Of a DNA stretch of 64,000 nucleotides, positions 8,387 to 17,906 are shown in pieces. Below the pieces are notes generated by a model, which was not told where the DNA came from, did not search any database, and worked only from the letters and a program-made list of their open reading frames with translations. This DNA comes from CAWDBV01 sp963800705 (GTDB taxonomy: Bacteria > Actinomycetota > Thermoleophilia > Solirubrobacterales > 70-9), in NCBI GenBank assembly GCA_963800705.1, contig CAWDBV010000002.1, positions 620,001-684,000 on the forward strand, read 5' to 3'. The translations under genes and the position numbers were made by a program. Position 1 is the stretch's first letter. Every line of letters starts with the position of its first letter.

Positions 8387-9057
8387 CCAACGACCAGGAG
8401 GCCGAGGTGCGGGCTGCACTCGCCGACGCATCTGGTGGCGACGTCGTCAAGCAGCGCGACGAGCTGATCGGGCCCAGCCTCGGCGACGAGCTACGCCGCA
8501 AGGCGCTCATCGCGCTCGGGGTCGCGCTGGTGGTGCAGCTGCTGTACCTGGCGGTGCGGTTCCGCTGGACTTTCGGCGCGGCCGCTGTCGGCGCCATGGC
8601 CCACGACGTGCTCGTGCTCGTCGGTGTCTTCGCCTGGCTCGGCAAGCCGATCGACGGCGTCTTCCTCGCCGCCCTGCTGACAGTCATCGGCTACTCGGTG
8701 AACGACTCTGTGGTCGTCTTCGACCGGGTGCGCGAGCTGTGGGGCTCCCAGCGACGGCGCGGGTTCGACCGGGTCGTGAACTCCGCGATCCTGAGCACCG
8801 TGCCCCGTACGGTCAACACCGGGCTGGGTGCCGTCTTCATCCTCGCGGCGCTCGCCTTCCTCGGCGGCGACTCCCTGACGGACTTCGCCATCGCACTGCT
8901 CATCGGCATCGCGGTCGGCACCTACTCCTCGATGTTCACCGCCGCCCCGCTGGCGATCGAGCTGGAGCGGCGCAGCCCCTCGCCGCCGCCTCCCGTCCGG
9001 ACGTCGAGACCCACCGGCCGCTCCTCGCAGCGCGACGGCAGCGGGGCGGTGGTCTGA
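8303..9057 (+). CDS. secF: SecD-SecF fusion, SecF half (continuation after frameshift)
   Basis: Continuation of the same fused gene in a different frame; it has no start of its own. After the periplasmic segment (SGFPRAVVQESGADDISIRT) it shows the SecF membrane domain with VIGYSVNDSVVVFDRVREL and five hydrophobic helices, ending in a Pro/Arg-rich cytoplasmic tail. With the deleted base restored the fusion would be about 775 aa. The break is a single-base deletion, more likely a sequencing error than decay, because both halves are otherwise well preserved. Confidence 0.82.
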
Positions 9058-9074
9058 CCCCTACGCTGCCCCGT

Positions 9075-10437
9075 GTGCGTGGGGCCGGGCAGGACGTGGT
9101 CCCGCTGCGGACCGCGGCCAAGGTGTGGGGCCTGGTCGCGCTCCAGTCCTTCGGCGGTCCGGCCGGCCAGATCGCGGTCATGCAGCGGACCCTGGTGGAC
9201 GAGCGCCGGTGGATCGGCCGAGGCCGGTTCCAGCACGCCCTGAACTTCTGCACCATCCTGCCCGGCCCCGAGGCAACCCAGCTCGCGGTGTACGTCGGCT
9301 GGCTGCTCAACGGGACGCGGGGCGGGCTGCTCGCCGGGACGCTGTTCGTGCTGCCGGGCGCCATCGCCCTGTTCGCGCTCTCCGCGGTGTACGTCGCCTA
9401 CGGCACCACCACGGCGGTCACGGCGCTGTTCGCCGGGATCGCTCCGGCCGTGCTGTCGATCGTGGCGCAGGCCCTGGTCCGGCTGGGCCGTCGTGCCATC
9501 CGTCGCCGGTCCCTGGTGGCGGTCGCGGTGCTGGCGTTCGCAGCCCTGGCGCTGTTCGCGGTGCCGTTCCCCGTCGTGGTGCTCGCCGCGGGCCTGACCG
9601 GCTGGTTGCTCGGGTGGGCCCGCCCCGGTGCGCTGACGGCACCGGACGGGGACGCCGCCGAGGGAGCCGCGCCGCTCGTCCGCGACGACGCCCTGCACGA
9701 CGACCGCCCCAGCCTCGCGCGGACCGGCCGGGTGCTCTCCCTCGGGCTGGTCGTGTGGTGGCTGCCCGTGCTGGTCGTGGTCGTCACCACCGGTCGCGGC
9801 AGCACCCTCACGACCGAGGGCCTCTTCTTCTCGGGCACCGCACTCGTGACCTTCGGTGGCGCGTACGCCGTGCTCTCCTTCGTCGCGCAGCACGCGGTCG
9901 AGTCCTACGGCTGGCTGGGGCCGGGGGAGATGGTCCGCGGCCTCGGCCTCGCCGAGACCACTCCTGGTCCGCTCATCATGGTGCTGCAGTTCGTCGGCTT
10001 CCTCGGTGCCTACCGCGACCCAGGTGGGCTCGACCCGTGGGTGGCGGCCACGCTCGGCGCCCTGCTCACGACGTGGGTGACGTTCGTGCCCGCCATGCTG
10101 CTGGTGTTCCTCGGGGCGCCGTACGTCGAGCGGCTGCGCAGCAACCGGGCCGTCGCCGCCGCGCTGCAGGGCGTCACCGCCGCGGTGGTCGGGGTGATCG
10201 CGAACCTCGCGCTGTTCTTCGCCCTGCACACACTGTTCGCCGAGGTGGACCGCCGCGACGCCGGGCCGCTGCACCTCGACGTCCCGGACGTCACGACCCT
10301 GCGCCCGCTCGGGGTCGTCGCGGCCCTGCTCGCCGCGGTGTTGCTGTTCCGGTGCCGGTGGTCGGTGCTCCGCACCGTCGGCACCTGCGCGCTGCTGGGG
10401 GTGGCGGCCGCCGTCCTCGGGGTCCCGCTCGACCTGA
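9075..10437 (+). CDS. chrA: Chromate transporter family membrane protein (ChrA-like)
   Basis: Predicted about 453-aa protein made of two homologous CHR domains. The first contains LQSFGGPAGQIAVMQ and CTILPGPEATQLAVYVGW; the second contains LVTFGGAYAVLSFVAQ and LAETTPGPLIMVLQFVGF. These FGGP...PGPE signatures fit chromate/sulfate antiporters. The start is GTG 9075. The frame stays open past the expected C-terminus (ending about VLGVPLD), so one indel near 10,400-10,435 is inferred; a TGA in the adjacent frame at 10435-10437 is taken as the end. Substrate specificity is inferred from the family only. Confidence 0.8.
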
Positions 10438-10457
10438 CTCACTCCGCCGCGCCCGGA

Positions 10458-10527
10458 CACCAACGACGGAACGACGCCGTGCTGGGGCGGGGATCGCCGT
10501 CCGGCGCGGGTTGCTCCGTCGTTGGTG
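10458..10527. repeat. 13-bp perfect inverted repeat between convergent genes
   Basis: CACCAACGACGGA at 10458-10470 is repeated in inverse as TCCGTCGTTGGTG at 10515-10527, separated by 44 bp, between the ends of chrA and the antiporter gene. It may be a bidirectional terminator with a large loop, or a small palindromic repeat. There is no T-run. Confidence 0.55.
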
Positions 10528-10561
10528 CCCGTGCGGCACGGAGCCCGCTGACGCGGCGCAG

Positions 10562-12088
10562 TCAGGGACGCCGGGGCCGGCGTACCGGGTTCTTCCAGTC
10601 GGCCAGCCGGCCGCCGCGTGAGACGGCGCGCAACCGGCGCTCGACCTCGGTGCGCACCGACTCCGTGGTCACCAGGATCAGGTCGTCGCCCACCTGCAAC
10701 GGCGTGCTCGACGTCGGCACGAACGCCTGCCCGCCGCGGACGACCAGCGTGACCGCGGCGCCCCTCGGCAGGTTCAGCTCCACCACCTCCACGCCGGCCA
10801 GACGTGATCCGGGGGCGACGTGGACCTGGAGCAGGTCGGCGTCAAGCCTGGTCAGCGGTGACGACTCGATGTCGAGCTCGTGCGCTTCCTCCTCGTCCAC
10901 CACCCCGAGCTTCCGCGCGACCCAGGGCAGCGTCGGCGCCTGGACCAGGGTGAAGACGACGACCAGGACGAAGACCAGGTTGAAGATCTCCTGGTCTGCC
11001 GTCACGGTGGCGAGCACGACGGGTACGGCGCCGCGCAGGCCGGCCCAGGACAGCAGCAGCAGCTCGGGGCGCGAGGTCGGGAAGTGCCACCACCCGGGGA
11101 ACGAGAGCCGGGACAGGGACCACCGGAACGGCAGCAGCGACACCATCACGGCGAGCGGTCTGGCCACCACGAGCAGGACCAGCCCGATGGCCAGAGCCGG
11201 CAGGACGGAAGAACCCAGCTCGGAGGGCGTCGCGAGCAGGCCGAGCATGACGAACAGGCCGATCTGCGCCAGCCAGCCGGCCCCCTCGACGAAACCGCGG
11301 GTGGCCGGACGGTGCGGCAGCCGTACGTTGCCCAGGACGAGGGCCGCCAGGTACACGGCCAGGAAGCCGCTCGCGTGCGCCACGGCCGCCGCTCCGTAGG
11401 CCGTCACGCAGAGCGCGAGCACGGCCAACGGGTAGAGACCCGACGAGGGCAGCGCGATCCGACGCACGCCCCAGGCGCCGGCGAACCCCACCGCCAGGCC
11501 CACGACCGCGCCGAGGGCCAGCTCGTAGCCGATCAGCAGCGACAGCTCCCACCAGGTCGGGGCCTCCGACCCGGCGAGGGCGACCACCAGGATGACGACC
11601 GGTGCGTCGTTGAAGCCGGACTCGGCCTCGAGCAGGCCGCCGACACGAGGGGGGAGGGGCACCTTGCGCAGGACGGAGAAGACCGCCGCCGAGTCGGTGG
11701 GTGCGAGCACGGCACCGATGAGCAGGGCGTCGCGCCAGCCGACGTCGAGCACGAGGTGCGCTGCGCCCGCGACGACCGCCACCGAGACCGCGCTGCCCAG
11801 AGTCGCCAGCGCGGCGGCCGACGGCACCGCCGCCCGGATGCTCGAGTACGACGCCGTCAGCCCGCCCTCGGCCAGGATGACGACCAGGGCCGCGTACCCG
11901 AGCACCCGCGCCAGCTGGGCGTCGTCGAAGCCCAGCCCGAGGACGTTCTCGCCGAGCACCAGGCCGACGCCGAGGTAGAGCAGCAGCGTCGGCAGGCCGC
12001 TCCCCACCGCCAGCCGGACAGCCGCGATCGACACCAGCAGGACGACGGCCCCGACGAGCAGGAACACGTCGAGCTCGTGGATGCTCAC
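10562..12088 (-). CDS. Potassium/proton antiporter of the NhaP2/CvrA type
   Basis: Predicted 508-aa protein. The N-terminal about 390 residues form a 12-13-helix monovalent cation/proton antiporter with APTDSAAVFSVLRK and ESGFNDAPVVI, the ion-site motifs of the family. The C-terminus (about 420-490) is a TrkA_C-like regulatory domain (LAGVEVVELNLPRGAAVTLV). The GTG start at 12088 overlaps the stop of fthC by 4 bp. It likely exports K+ or another cation in exchange for protons. Confidence 0.88.
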   Translation of the reverse strand: MSIHELDVFLLVGAVVLLVSIAAVRLAVGSGLPTLLLYLGVGLVLGENVLGLGFDDAQLARVLGYAALVVILAEGGLTASYSSIRAAVPSAAALATLGSAVSVAVVAGAAHLVLDVGWRDALLIGAVLAPTDSAAVFSVLRKVPLPPRVGGLLEAESGFNDAPVVILVVALAGSEAPTWWELSLLIGYELALGAVVGLAVGFAGAWGVRRIALPSSGLYPLAVLALCVTAYGAAAVAHASGFLAVYLAALVLGNVRLPHRPATRGFVEGAGWLAQIGLFVMLGLLATPSELGSSVLPALAIGLVLLVVARPLAVMVSLLPFRWSLSRLSFPGWWHFPTSRPELLLLSWAGLRGAVPVVLATVTADQEIFNLVFVLVVVFTLVQAPTLPWVARKLGVVDEEEAHELDIESSPLTRLDADLLQVHVAPGSRLAGVEVVELNLPRGAAVTLVVRGGQAFVPTSSTPLQVGDDLILVTTESVRTEVERRLRAVSRGGRLADWKNPVRRPRRP

Positions 12089-12690
12089 GGGCTCGGGTCC
12101 GGTCGGTGCACCCCGGAGGGCGTCACCGCGAGGGTGACGGGCCGGTCGTGCGGCTCGCTGGGTACGGACGGGAGCAGCTCCCCGTCGTAGAGCAGGGCGA
12201 CCACTGCCCGCCCGGGCGGCACCCGGCGCAGCGCGCGGTCGTACGACCCCCCGCCGCGGCCCAGGCGGGAGCCGTCCGGCCCCACGGCCAGGGCCGGGAC
12301 GACAACCAGGTCCGCCCCTGAGACCGCGTCCACGCCCAGGAGCTCCCCGTCGGGTGCCCGGGTCCCCCGTGCGGCGGGCGACAGATGCTCCACTCCTGCG
12401 TAGATTGCCCAGTCCAGGTCGAGGTCGTCGCGAACCACGGGGAGCAGCACCCGGACGTCGCCCGACCGGAACGCCCCCAGCAGCTCGTCGGTGGCAGGCT
12501 CGGTGCCGAGGGAGACGTAGAGGGCGACGGTCCGGGCGGACCGGGCCTGAGGAAGGGAGAGCAGGGCGGCAGTGACCGAGGATGCGGCGGCAGCGCGCTC
12601 CGGGCCGGACATCGCCCGGCGCGCGGCGATGACGGCCGCGCGCAGCCGGGCCTTGGCGCCCCCCACATCGACTCCCGTCCCAGCCGTCAC
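12085..12690 (-). CDS. fthC: 5-formyltetrahydrofolate cyclo-ligase
   Basis: Predicted 201-aa enzyme converting 5-formyl-THF and ATP to 5,10-methenyl-THF. GTG 12690 is the start. The nucleotide/substrate loop GRGGGSYDRAL and the preceding VVPALAVGPDGSRLG match the family; the N-terminal LRAAVIAARRAMS is the usual Arg-rich helix. It is divergent from the GGDEF gene. In many actinobacteria fthC sits beside galU and the molybdenum-cofactor genes, as seen here across the GGDEF insertion. Confidence 0.9.
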   Translation of the reverse strand: MTAGTGVDVGGAKARLRAAVIAARRAMSGPERAAAASSVTAALLSLPQARSARTVALYVSLGTEPATDELLGAFRSGDVRVLLPVVRDDLDLDWAIYAGVEHLSPAARGTRAPDGELLGVDAVSGADLVVVPALAVGPDGSRLGRGGGSYDRALRRVPPGRAVVALLYDGELLPSVPSEPHDRPVTLAVTPSGVHRPDPSP

Positions 12691-12774
12691 GCGGTCATCG
12701 TCCCAGCCGTGGGCGGGTCGCGGCAGGCTCGACCGGCGGCCGGGACGGCGCCGGGGCGTGCGCGGCGGCCCGGC

Positions 12775-14748
12775 GTGAGCCTGCGTCGCCGGCTCTGGCT
12801 CGTCCTCGCCGGCCTGTTCCTGGTGCCTCTGGTCGTCGGCGCTCTCGTGCTGCTGGTCGCGGTCCCGGACGCGCGGTCCGACCGCTCGGCGGGCGACGCC
12901 TCGACCGCGTCGGCTGCCGTGCGCTCCGAGCTGCGCGACGAGTGCACCGAGGTCAACCTCGCGGCCCAGCTCACGGCACTCACGGCGGTCGCCGGGACGC
13001 CGCAGGCCGCGGTCGCCACCGTGGTGGGGAGCTCGGTCGACTACGCCGCGGTGCTGGACTCGGACGGTGCGGTGCAGGCATCCGCCGGCCGGTTGCCGGC
13101 CGGTGCCCAGGTCACGGACCTGCCGCGCTGCACCGACGACTCGGTCGCCGCCCTGGGTGCCGCCGCCGCCCCCGTGGTCGCTCAGGAGTTCACCCCCGAC
13201 GGGGCCGGCGACCCGGTGCCCACCGCGGTGGTGGCCAAGCGGCTCGACCGTGAGCTGCTCGACGACGTCCGGCAGCGGTCCGGGACACCCGGCGAGATCG
13301 TCCTGCTGGCCGGGGACGACGTCGTCCTGTCCACGCTGGGCCCGGCCACCACCGCCGACCTCGTCCGAGCCACCCGGGACCGGACCGGGGTGGTCGCCGT
13401 CGACGGCTGGACCGCGCGGGTCGGCCCCCCGCAGGGAGGGATCCCCTGGACCACCGTGGTCGCGGTGCGCGACACCGGGGGCAGCAGCGCCGGGCTGCTG
13501 ACACTGATCCTGGTGGCCGGCGCGCTGGCGGCCGGAGCCCTTGTCACGGTCGTGGCTCGTAACCTGAGCCGGCCCTACGCCGAGATCACCGAGGCCGCCG
13601 AACGGGTCGCCGGCGGCGACCTCGACGCCAGCATCTCCGCAACCACCGACGGTGAGGCGGGACGGCTCGGCAGCGCCTTCAACACGCTGACCGGCGAGCT
13701 GCGCCGCAGCGTCGCCGAGGTGGAGCGCAGCCGGGACGACTTGCGCGACTCGCTCGAGCGGATCGGCGACACGCTGACCAGCACCCACGACCTCGACGGC
13801 CTGCTTCACGTCGTCCTCGAGACCGCGGTGGTCACCCTGCAGGCAAGGGCGGGCGCCGTCCTGCACCTGCAGGCCGACCGGCTCCAGCTCGTCGCCGAGC
13901 ACGGGCTGCACGAGAGCGGCTTGCCGCCGCCGGTGTCGGTGGCTCCCGGCGCCGGGGTCCTCGGCCGGGTGCTGTCGACCGGCGAGTGCGCGCGAGGCCG
14001 GCTGGGGTCCGCGGGGCTGGCGGCAGCCGGCACCGAGCCGGCCGAAGGCGTCGTGCTCGCGGTACCGTTGCGCAGCATGGGCAACGTCGTCGCCGTTGTC
14101 GCGCTGTACGACCGCCTGGACGGACGGAGCTTCGACGCGGCCGACGAGGATGCGCTGCGCACTCTCGCCAACCAGGCGAGCATCGCGGTGGACAACATCC
14201 ACCTGCACCATGAGGCGCAGCGGTTGTCCACCACGGATGCGCTGACCGGCCTGTGGAACTTCCGCTACCTGTCGATGAGCCTGGCCCGGGAGATCGAGCG
14301 GTCCACCCGGTTCGACCGTCCGCTGGCCGTCCTGATGCTCGACCTGGACCACTTCAAGCGGGTCAACGACCGCCACGGCCACGCACGAGGGGACGCGGTC
14401 CTGCGGGAGCTGTCGCACCGGGTCCAGGAGCAGGTCCGCGAGGTGGACACGTTCGCCCGCTACGGGGGCGAGGAGTTCGTCGTGGTCCTCCCGGAGACCT
14501 CGGTCGAGGGGGCCGTCCAGCTGGCCGAGCGGATCTGTGTGGCGGTGCGCCGGAACCCGTTCCGGCAGGACGGGGAGGAGGCGCTGGACATCTCGGTCTC
14601 GATCGGTGTGGCGTCGTTCCCGGCGCACGGGCAGACCCCGGCGACCCTGATGCGGGCCGCCGACCAGGCCCTGTACACGGCCAAGGCGGCCGGCCGGGAC
14701 CAGTGGTACGTGCCCGACGTCGACAACGTGGGCGCGTCCGGCTCCTAG
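12775..14748 (+). CDS. Membrane GAF-GGDEF diguanylate cyclase
   Basis: Predicted 657 aa from GTG 12775. Domain order: membrane segment (about 8-28), extracytoplasmic sensor (30-240), second membrane segment (240-262), HAMP (about 262-315), coiled linker, GAF (about 340-475), and GGDEF (about 490-650). The signature reads YGGEEF near residue 564 and DLDHFKRVNDRHGH precedes it, so the cyclase site looks intact. It should make cyclic di-GMP. No EAL domain is present. It sits between fthC and galU, where most relatives have no gene. Confidence 0.88.
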   Translation: MSLRRRLWLVLAGLFLVPLVVGALVLLVAVPDARSDRSAGDASTASAAVRSELRDECTEVNLAAQLTALTAVAGTPQAAVATVVGSSVDYAAVLDSDGAVQASAGRLPAGAQVTDLPRCTDDSVAALGAAAAPVVAQEFTPDGAGDPVPTAVVAKRLDRELLDDVRQRSGTPGEIVLLAGDDVVLSTLGPATTADLVRATRDRTGVVAVDGWTARVGPPQGGIPWTTVVAVRDTGGSSAGLLTLILVAGALAAGALVTVVARNLSRPYAEITEAAERVAGGDLDASISATTDGEAGRLGSAFNTLTGELRRSVAEVERSRDDLRDSLERIGDTLTSTHDLDGLLHVVLETAVVTLQARAGAVLHLQADRLQLVAEHGLHESGLPPPVSVAPGAGVLGRVLSTGECARGRLGSAGLAAAGTEPAEGVVLAVPLRSMGNVVAVVALYDRLDGRSFDAADEDALRTLANQASIAVDNIHLHHEAQRLSTTDALTGLWNFRYLSMSLAREIERSTRFDRPLAVLMLDLDHFKRVNDRHGHARGDAVLRELSHRVQEQVREVDTFARYGGEEFVVVLPETSVEGAVQLAERICVAVRRNPFRQDGEEALDISVSIGVASFPAHGQTPATLMRAADQALYTAKAAGRDQWYVPDVDNVGASGS

Positions 14749-14769
14749 GCGGCCACTAGGGTCTGCGTC

Positions 14770-15690
14770 ATGGCCAGCGACCCGCCGACCGCGCCGCACC
14801 GTCCTGTGACCAAGGCCGTCGTGACGGTTGCCGGGCTGGGCACCAGGTTCCTCCCGGCGACCAAGGCGACGCCGAAGGAGATGCTCCCCGTCGTCGACAA
14901 GCCGGCCATCCAGTACGTCGTCGAGGAGGCTGTTGCCGCGGGGCTGACAGACGTGTTGCTCGTCACCGGGCGCAACAAGAACGCCATCGAGAACCACTTC
15001 GACCGCAACTGGGAGCTCGAGGCCGCGCTCGAGGCGAAGGGCGACACCGAAAGGCTCGCGCGGGTGCGCGAGTCCGCCGTTGGCGCCGACATGCACTACA
15101 CCCGGCAGGGCGACCCGCGGGGCCTCGGGCACGCCGTGCTCTGCGCCGCCCGGCACGTCGGCTCCGAGCCGTTCGTCGTCCTGCTCGGCGACGACCTGAT
15201 CGACGTGCGCGACAACCTGCTCTCGACGATGCTCGACGTACGGGCCCGGCACGGCGGCAGCGTGGTCGCCCTCATGCGTGTCCCGAAGGACCAGGTGAAC
15301 CTCTACGGCTGCGCAGCCGTCTCCGACTCAGGAGACCCTGTTGCCGTGACCATCACCGACCTCGTCGAGAAGCCTCCGGTGGAGGAGGCGCCGAGCGACC
15401 TTGCTGTCATCGGCCGTTACCTCCTGGACCCCGGCGTCTTCGACGTCCTCCGGAAGACCGACCCCGGCCGCGGGGGCGAGATCCAGCTCACCGACGCGCT
15501 GCGGCAGATGGCCGTCACCGGCGATCAGGGTCCGGTCCACGGCGTCATCTTCGAGGGCCGTCGCTACGACACGGGCGACCGCCTGGAGTACCTCAAGACA
15601 GTCGTGCGGCTCGCCAGCGAGCGGGACGATCTCGGTCCCGACTTCACTGCATGGCTGCGCGACTTCGTCGCGACCGGGCTGCCCCGATGA
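14770..15690 (+). CDS. galU: UTP-glucose-1-phosphate uridylyltransferase
   Basis: Predicted 306 aa. Makes UDP-glucose from UTP and glucose-1-phosphate. Motifs: AGLGTRFLPATKATPKEMLP near the N-terminus, LLVTGRNKNAIENHFD, the metal-binding region VVLLGDDLI, and LVEKPPVEEAPSDLAVIGRY. Its TGA overlaps the ATG of glp/moeA (ATGA). The family call is very secure. Confidence 0.95.
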   Translation: MASDPPTAPHRPVTKAVVTVAGLGTRFLPATKATPKEMLPVVDKPAIQYVVEEAVAAGLTDVLLVTGRNKNAIENHFDRNWELEAALEAKGDTERLARVRESAVGADMHYTRQGDPRGLGHAVLCAARHVGSEPFVVLLGDDLIDVRDNLLSTMLDVRARHGGSVVALMRVPKDQVNLYGCAAVSDSGDPVAVTITDLVEKPPVEEAPSDLAVIGRYLLDPGVFDVLRKTDPGRGGEIQLTDALRQMAVTGDQGPVHGVIFEGRRYDTGDRLEYLKTVVRLASERDDLGPDFTAWLRDFVATGLPR

Positions 15691-16937
15691 GCGAGCTGGA
15701 GTCACCCGGTGAGCTCAAGTCGGTCGAGCAGCACCTGGCCGACGTCCTCGGCGCCATCGAGGCGATCGCCCCGCTCGACCTCCAGCTGCTGGACGCGCAC
15801 GGCTGCATCCTGGCCGAGGAGGTGACCGCCGAGGTCGACCTGCCGCCGTTCGACAACGCCTCGCACGACGGGTACGCGGTCCGGGTCGACGACGTCGCCC
15901 CGGCGTCGACAACCGACCCCGTCCGGCTGCCTGTCGTCGGCGACGTCGCGGCCGGCGCACCGTCGAGCTACTCGGTTCAGCCAGGCATGTCGGTGCGGAT
16001 CATGACCGGCGCCCCGATGCCCACCGGGGCCGACGCCGTCGTCCCGCTCGAGTGGACCGACCGGGGGCTCGCGTCCGTCGCGATCAACCGGCCAGCGCAG
16101 TCCGGCGCACATATCCGGCGCCGGGGCGAGGACGTCACCACCGGCCAGGTCGTGCTCGAGGCCGGCACCCGGCTCGGCCCCGGACAGCTCGGGCTGCTCG
16201 CTGCCGTCGGCCGTGACCGCGTCGTCGTACGACCCCGGCCCCGCGTCGTCATCGTGTCCACCGGCAGCGAGCTGGTCGAGCCGGGCACCCGCCCGACGGC
16301 GGGCCAGATCCACGACTCGAACTCGTACATGCTCACGACGGCGGCGCGCGAGGCCGGCGCGCTGGCGTTCCGCGTCGGCATCATCCCGGACGACGCCCGG
16401 ACGCTCATGAACGCGCTCGAGGACCAGCTGATCCGCGCCGACCTGGTCCTCACGAGCGGCGGGGTCAGCGTCGGCGCCTACGACGTCGTCAAGGAGGTCC
16501 TGTCGCGTCTCGGGACCGTGAAGTTCGAGAAGGTCGCGATGCAGCCCGGCAAGCCCCAGGGATTCGGCACCATCGGCCCCGACTCGACGCCGATCATCAC
16601 CCTGCCCGGGAACCCGGTCTCGTCCTACGTGTCGTTCGAGGTCTTCGTGCGACCGGTGATCCGGCGGATGCTCGGCGTCGAGCCGCTGCACCGCCCGACG
16701 GTGCGCGCGGTCAGTGTCGAAGGACTGGTCTCGCCCGCGGGGCGGCGGCAGTACCTGCGCGGCTGGCTCGACGTGGCCGACGGCCGCTACGTCGTGCGAC
16801 CTGTCGGCGGGAGCGGCTCGCACCTCGTCGGGGCGCTCGCCCAGGCGAACGCGCTCATCGTCGTACCCGAGGCGGTCACCGAGGTGCCCGAGGGAGGCGC
16901 CGTCGAGGTGATGGTCCTGGAGCGCCGGTTGTCATGA
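15687..16937 (+). CDS. glp: Gephyrin-like molybdopterin molybdenumtransferase (Glp/MoeA)
   Basis: Predicted 416 aa with the four MoeA domains: N-terminal extension, the IMTGAPMPTGADAVVPLEW segment, the central MogA-like domain (VIVSTGSELVEPG, SGGVSVGAYDVVKEV, TLPGNPVSSYVSF) and the C-terminal beta domain. It inserts molybdate into adenylated molybdopterin. In Corynebacterium and Streptomyces the equivalent gene next to galU, mogA and sepX/glpR encodes Glp, which has an additional role in cell division with GlpR/SepX. This synteny makes Glp the preferred identity. ATGA overlap with galU and moaC. Confidence 0.88.
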   Translation: MSELESPGELKSVEQHLADVLGAIEAIAPLDLQLLDAHGCILAEEVTAEVDLPPFDNASHDGYAVRVDDVAPASTTDPVRLPVVGDVAAGAPSSYSVQPGMSVRIMTGAPMPTGADAVVPLEWTDRGLASVAINRPAQSGAHIRRRGEDVTTGQVVLEAGTRLGPGQLGLLAAVGRDRVVVRPRPRVVIVSTGSELVEPGTRPTAGQIHDSNSYMLTTAAREAGALAFRVGIIPDDARTLMNALEDQLIRADLVLTSGGVSVGAYDVVKEVLSRLGTVKFEKVAMQPGKPQGFGTIGPDSTPIITLPGNPVSSYVSFEVFVRPVIRRMLGVEPLHRPTVRAVSVEGLVSPAGRRQYLRGWLDVADGRYVVRPVGGSGSHLVGALAQANALIVVPEAVTEVPEGGAVEVMVLERRLS

Positions 16938-17437
16938 GCGAGCAGCCGCGGCGCCTGACGCACGTCGACGAACACGGTGCGGCCCGCATGGTCGACGTGT
17001 CCGGCAAGGACGTCACGGTGCGGACGGCGACAGCGTCCGGTCGGGTCCTCGTCTCGACCGAGGTGGTGGCCCTGCTGCGGGGCGCCGGGCTGCCGAAGGG
17101 CGATGCGATCGCGGTCGCGCGGATCGCCGGGATCCAGGCTGCGAAGCGGACGCCCGACCTCGTGCCGCTCTGCCATCCGATTGCCATCCACGGCGTCGAG
17201 GTCGACCTGCGGGTCGCCGACGACTGCGTGTACGTGACGGCCACGGTCCGCACCGCCGACCGCACCGGCGTCGAGATGGAGGCGTTGACGTGCGTGGCGG
17301 TTGCCGGCCTCGCCCTCGTCGACATGGTCAAGGCGGTCGACAAGGGCGCGACCATCACCGACGTGCGGGTCGAGTCCAAGACCGGTGGCCGCTCCGGCAC
17401 CTGGACCCGGGCGCCCGGTGACGGCGGCCCCTCGTGA
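16934..17437 (+). CDS. moaC: Cyclic pyranopterin monophosphate synthase
   Basis: Predicted 167 aa, catalysing cPMP formation in molybdopterin biosynthesis. Diagnostic motifs: ARMVDVSGKDVTVRTA, LIPLCHPI-type LVPLCHPIAIHGVEVDL, TVRTADRTGVEMEALT and a C-terminal DMVKAVDKGATITDV. ATG 16934 overlaps the glp stop (ATGA), and its own TGA overlaps the mogA GTG. Confidence 0.94.
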   Translation: MSEQPRRLTHVDEHGAARMVDVSGKDVTVRTATASGRVLVSTEVVALLRGAGLPKGDAIAVARIAGIQAAKRTPDLVPLCHPIAIHGVEVDLRVADDCVYVTATVRTADRTGVEMEALTCVAVAGLALVDMVKAVDKGATITDVRVESKTGGRSGTWTRAPGDGGPS

Positions 17438-17904
17438 GAGGGCTCGTGGTGTCGGTCTCCAACCGTGCCAGCGCCGGCGTCTACGAGGACCGGACCGGGC
17501 CTGTGCTCGTCGCGGGCCTTGCTGCCCTCGGCTTCGACGTCGACGGACCGCGGGTGGTGCCCGACGGCGAGCCGGTGGCGGCAGTGCTGCGCGAGGCGGT
17601 CGCGTCGGCGTACGACGTGGTCCTCACGTCCGGCGGGACGGGCATCACACCCAACGACCGGACCCCCGAGATGACCCGTGAGGTGCTCGACACCGACCTG
17701 CCGGGCATCGCCGAGGCGCTTCGGGCCCATGGCGTCGGCAAGGGGGTGCCGACAGCGGTGCTCTCGCGTGGGCTGGCCGGGCTCGCGGGGACCACGCTGG
17801 TGGTCAACCTGCCGGGCTCGCCGGGCGGTGTGCGGGACGGGCTCGAGGTGCTCGCGCCGCTGCTGGTGCACGCGGTCGAGCAGGTCCACGGGAGCGACCA
17901 CTGA
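17434..17904 (+). CDS. mogA: Molybdopterin adenylyltransferase (MogA/MoaB family)
   Basis: Predicted 156 aa. Adenylates molybdopterin before metal insertion by MoeA. The GTG at 17434 overlaps moaC by 4 bp. The family signature LTSGGTGITPNDRTPEMT and the C-terminal LVVNLPGSPGGVRDGL are present. It completes a moeA-moaC-mogA run; the remaining moa genes are not in this window. Confidence 0.92.
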   Translation: MRGLVVSVSNRASAGVYEDRTGPVLVAGLAALGFDVDGPRVVPDGEPVAAVLREAVASAYDVVLTSGGTGITPNDRTPEMTREVLDTDLPGIAEALRAHGVGKGVPTAVLSRGLAGLAGTTLVVNLPGSPGGVRDGLEVLAPLLVHAVEQVHGSDH

Positions 17905-17906
17905 CC

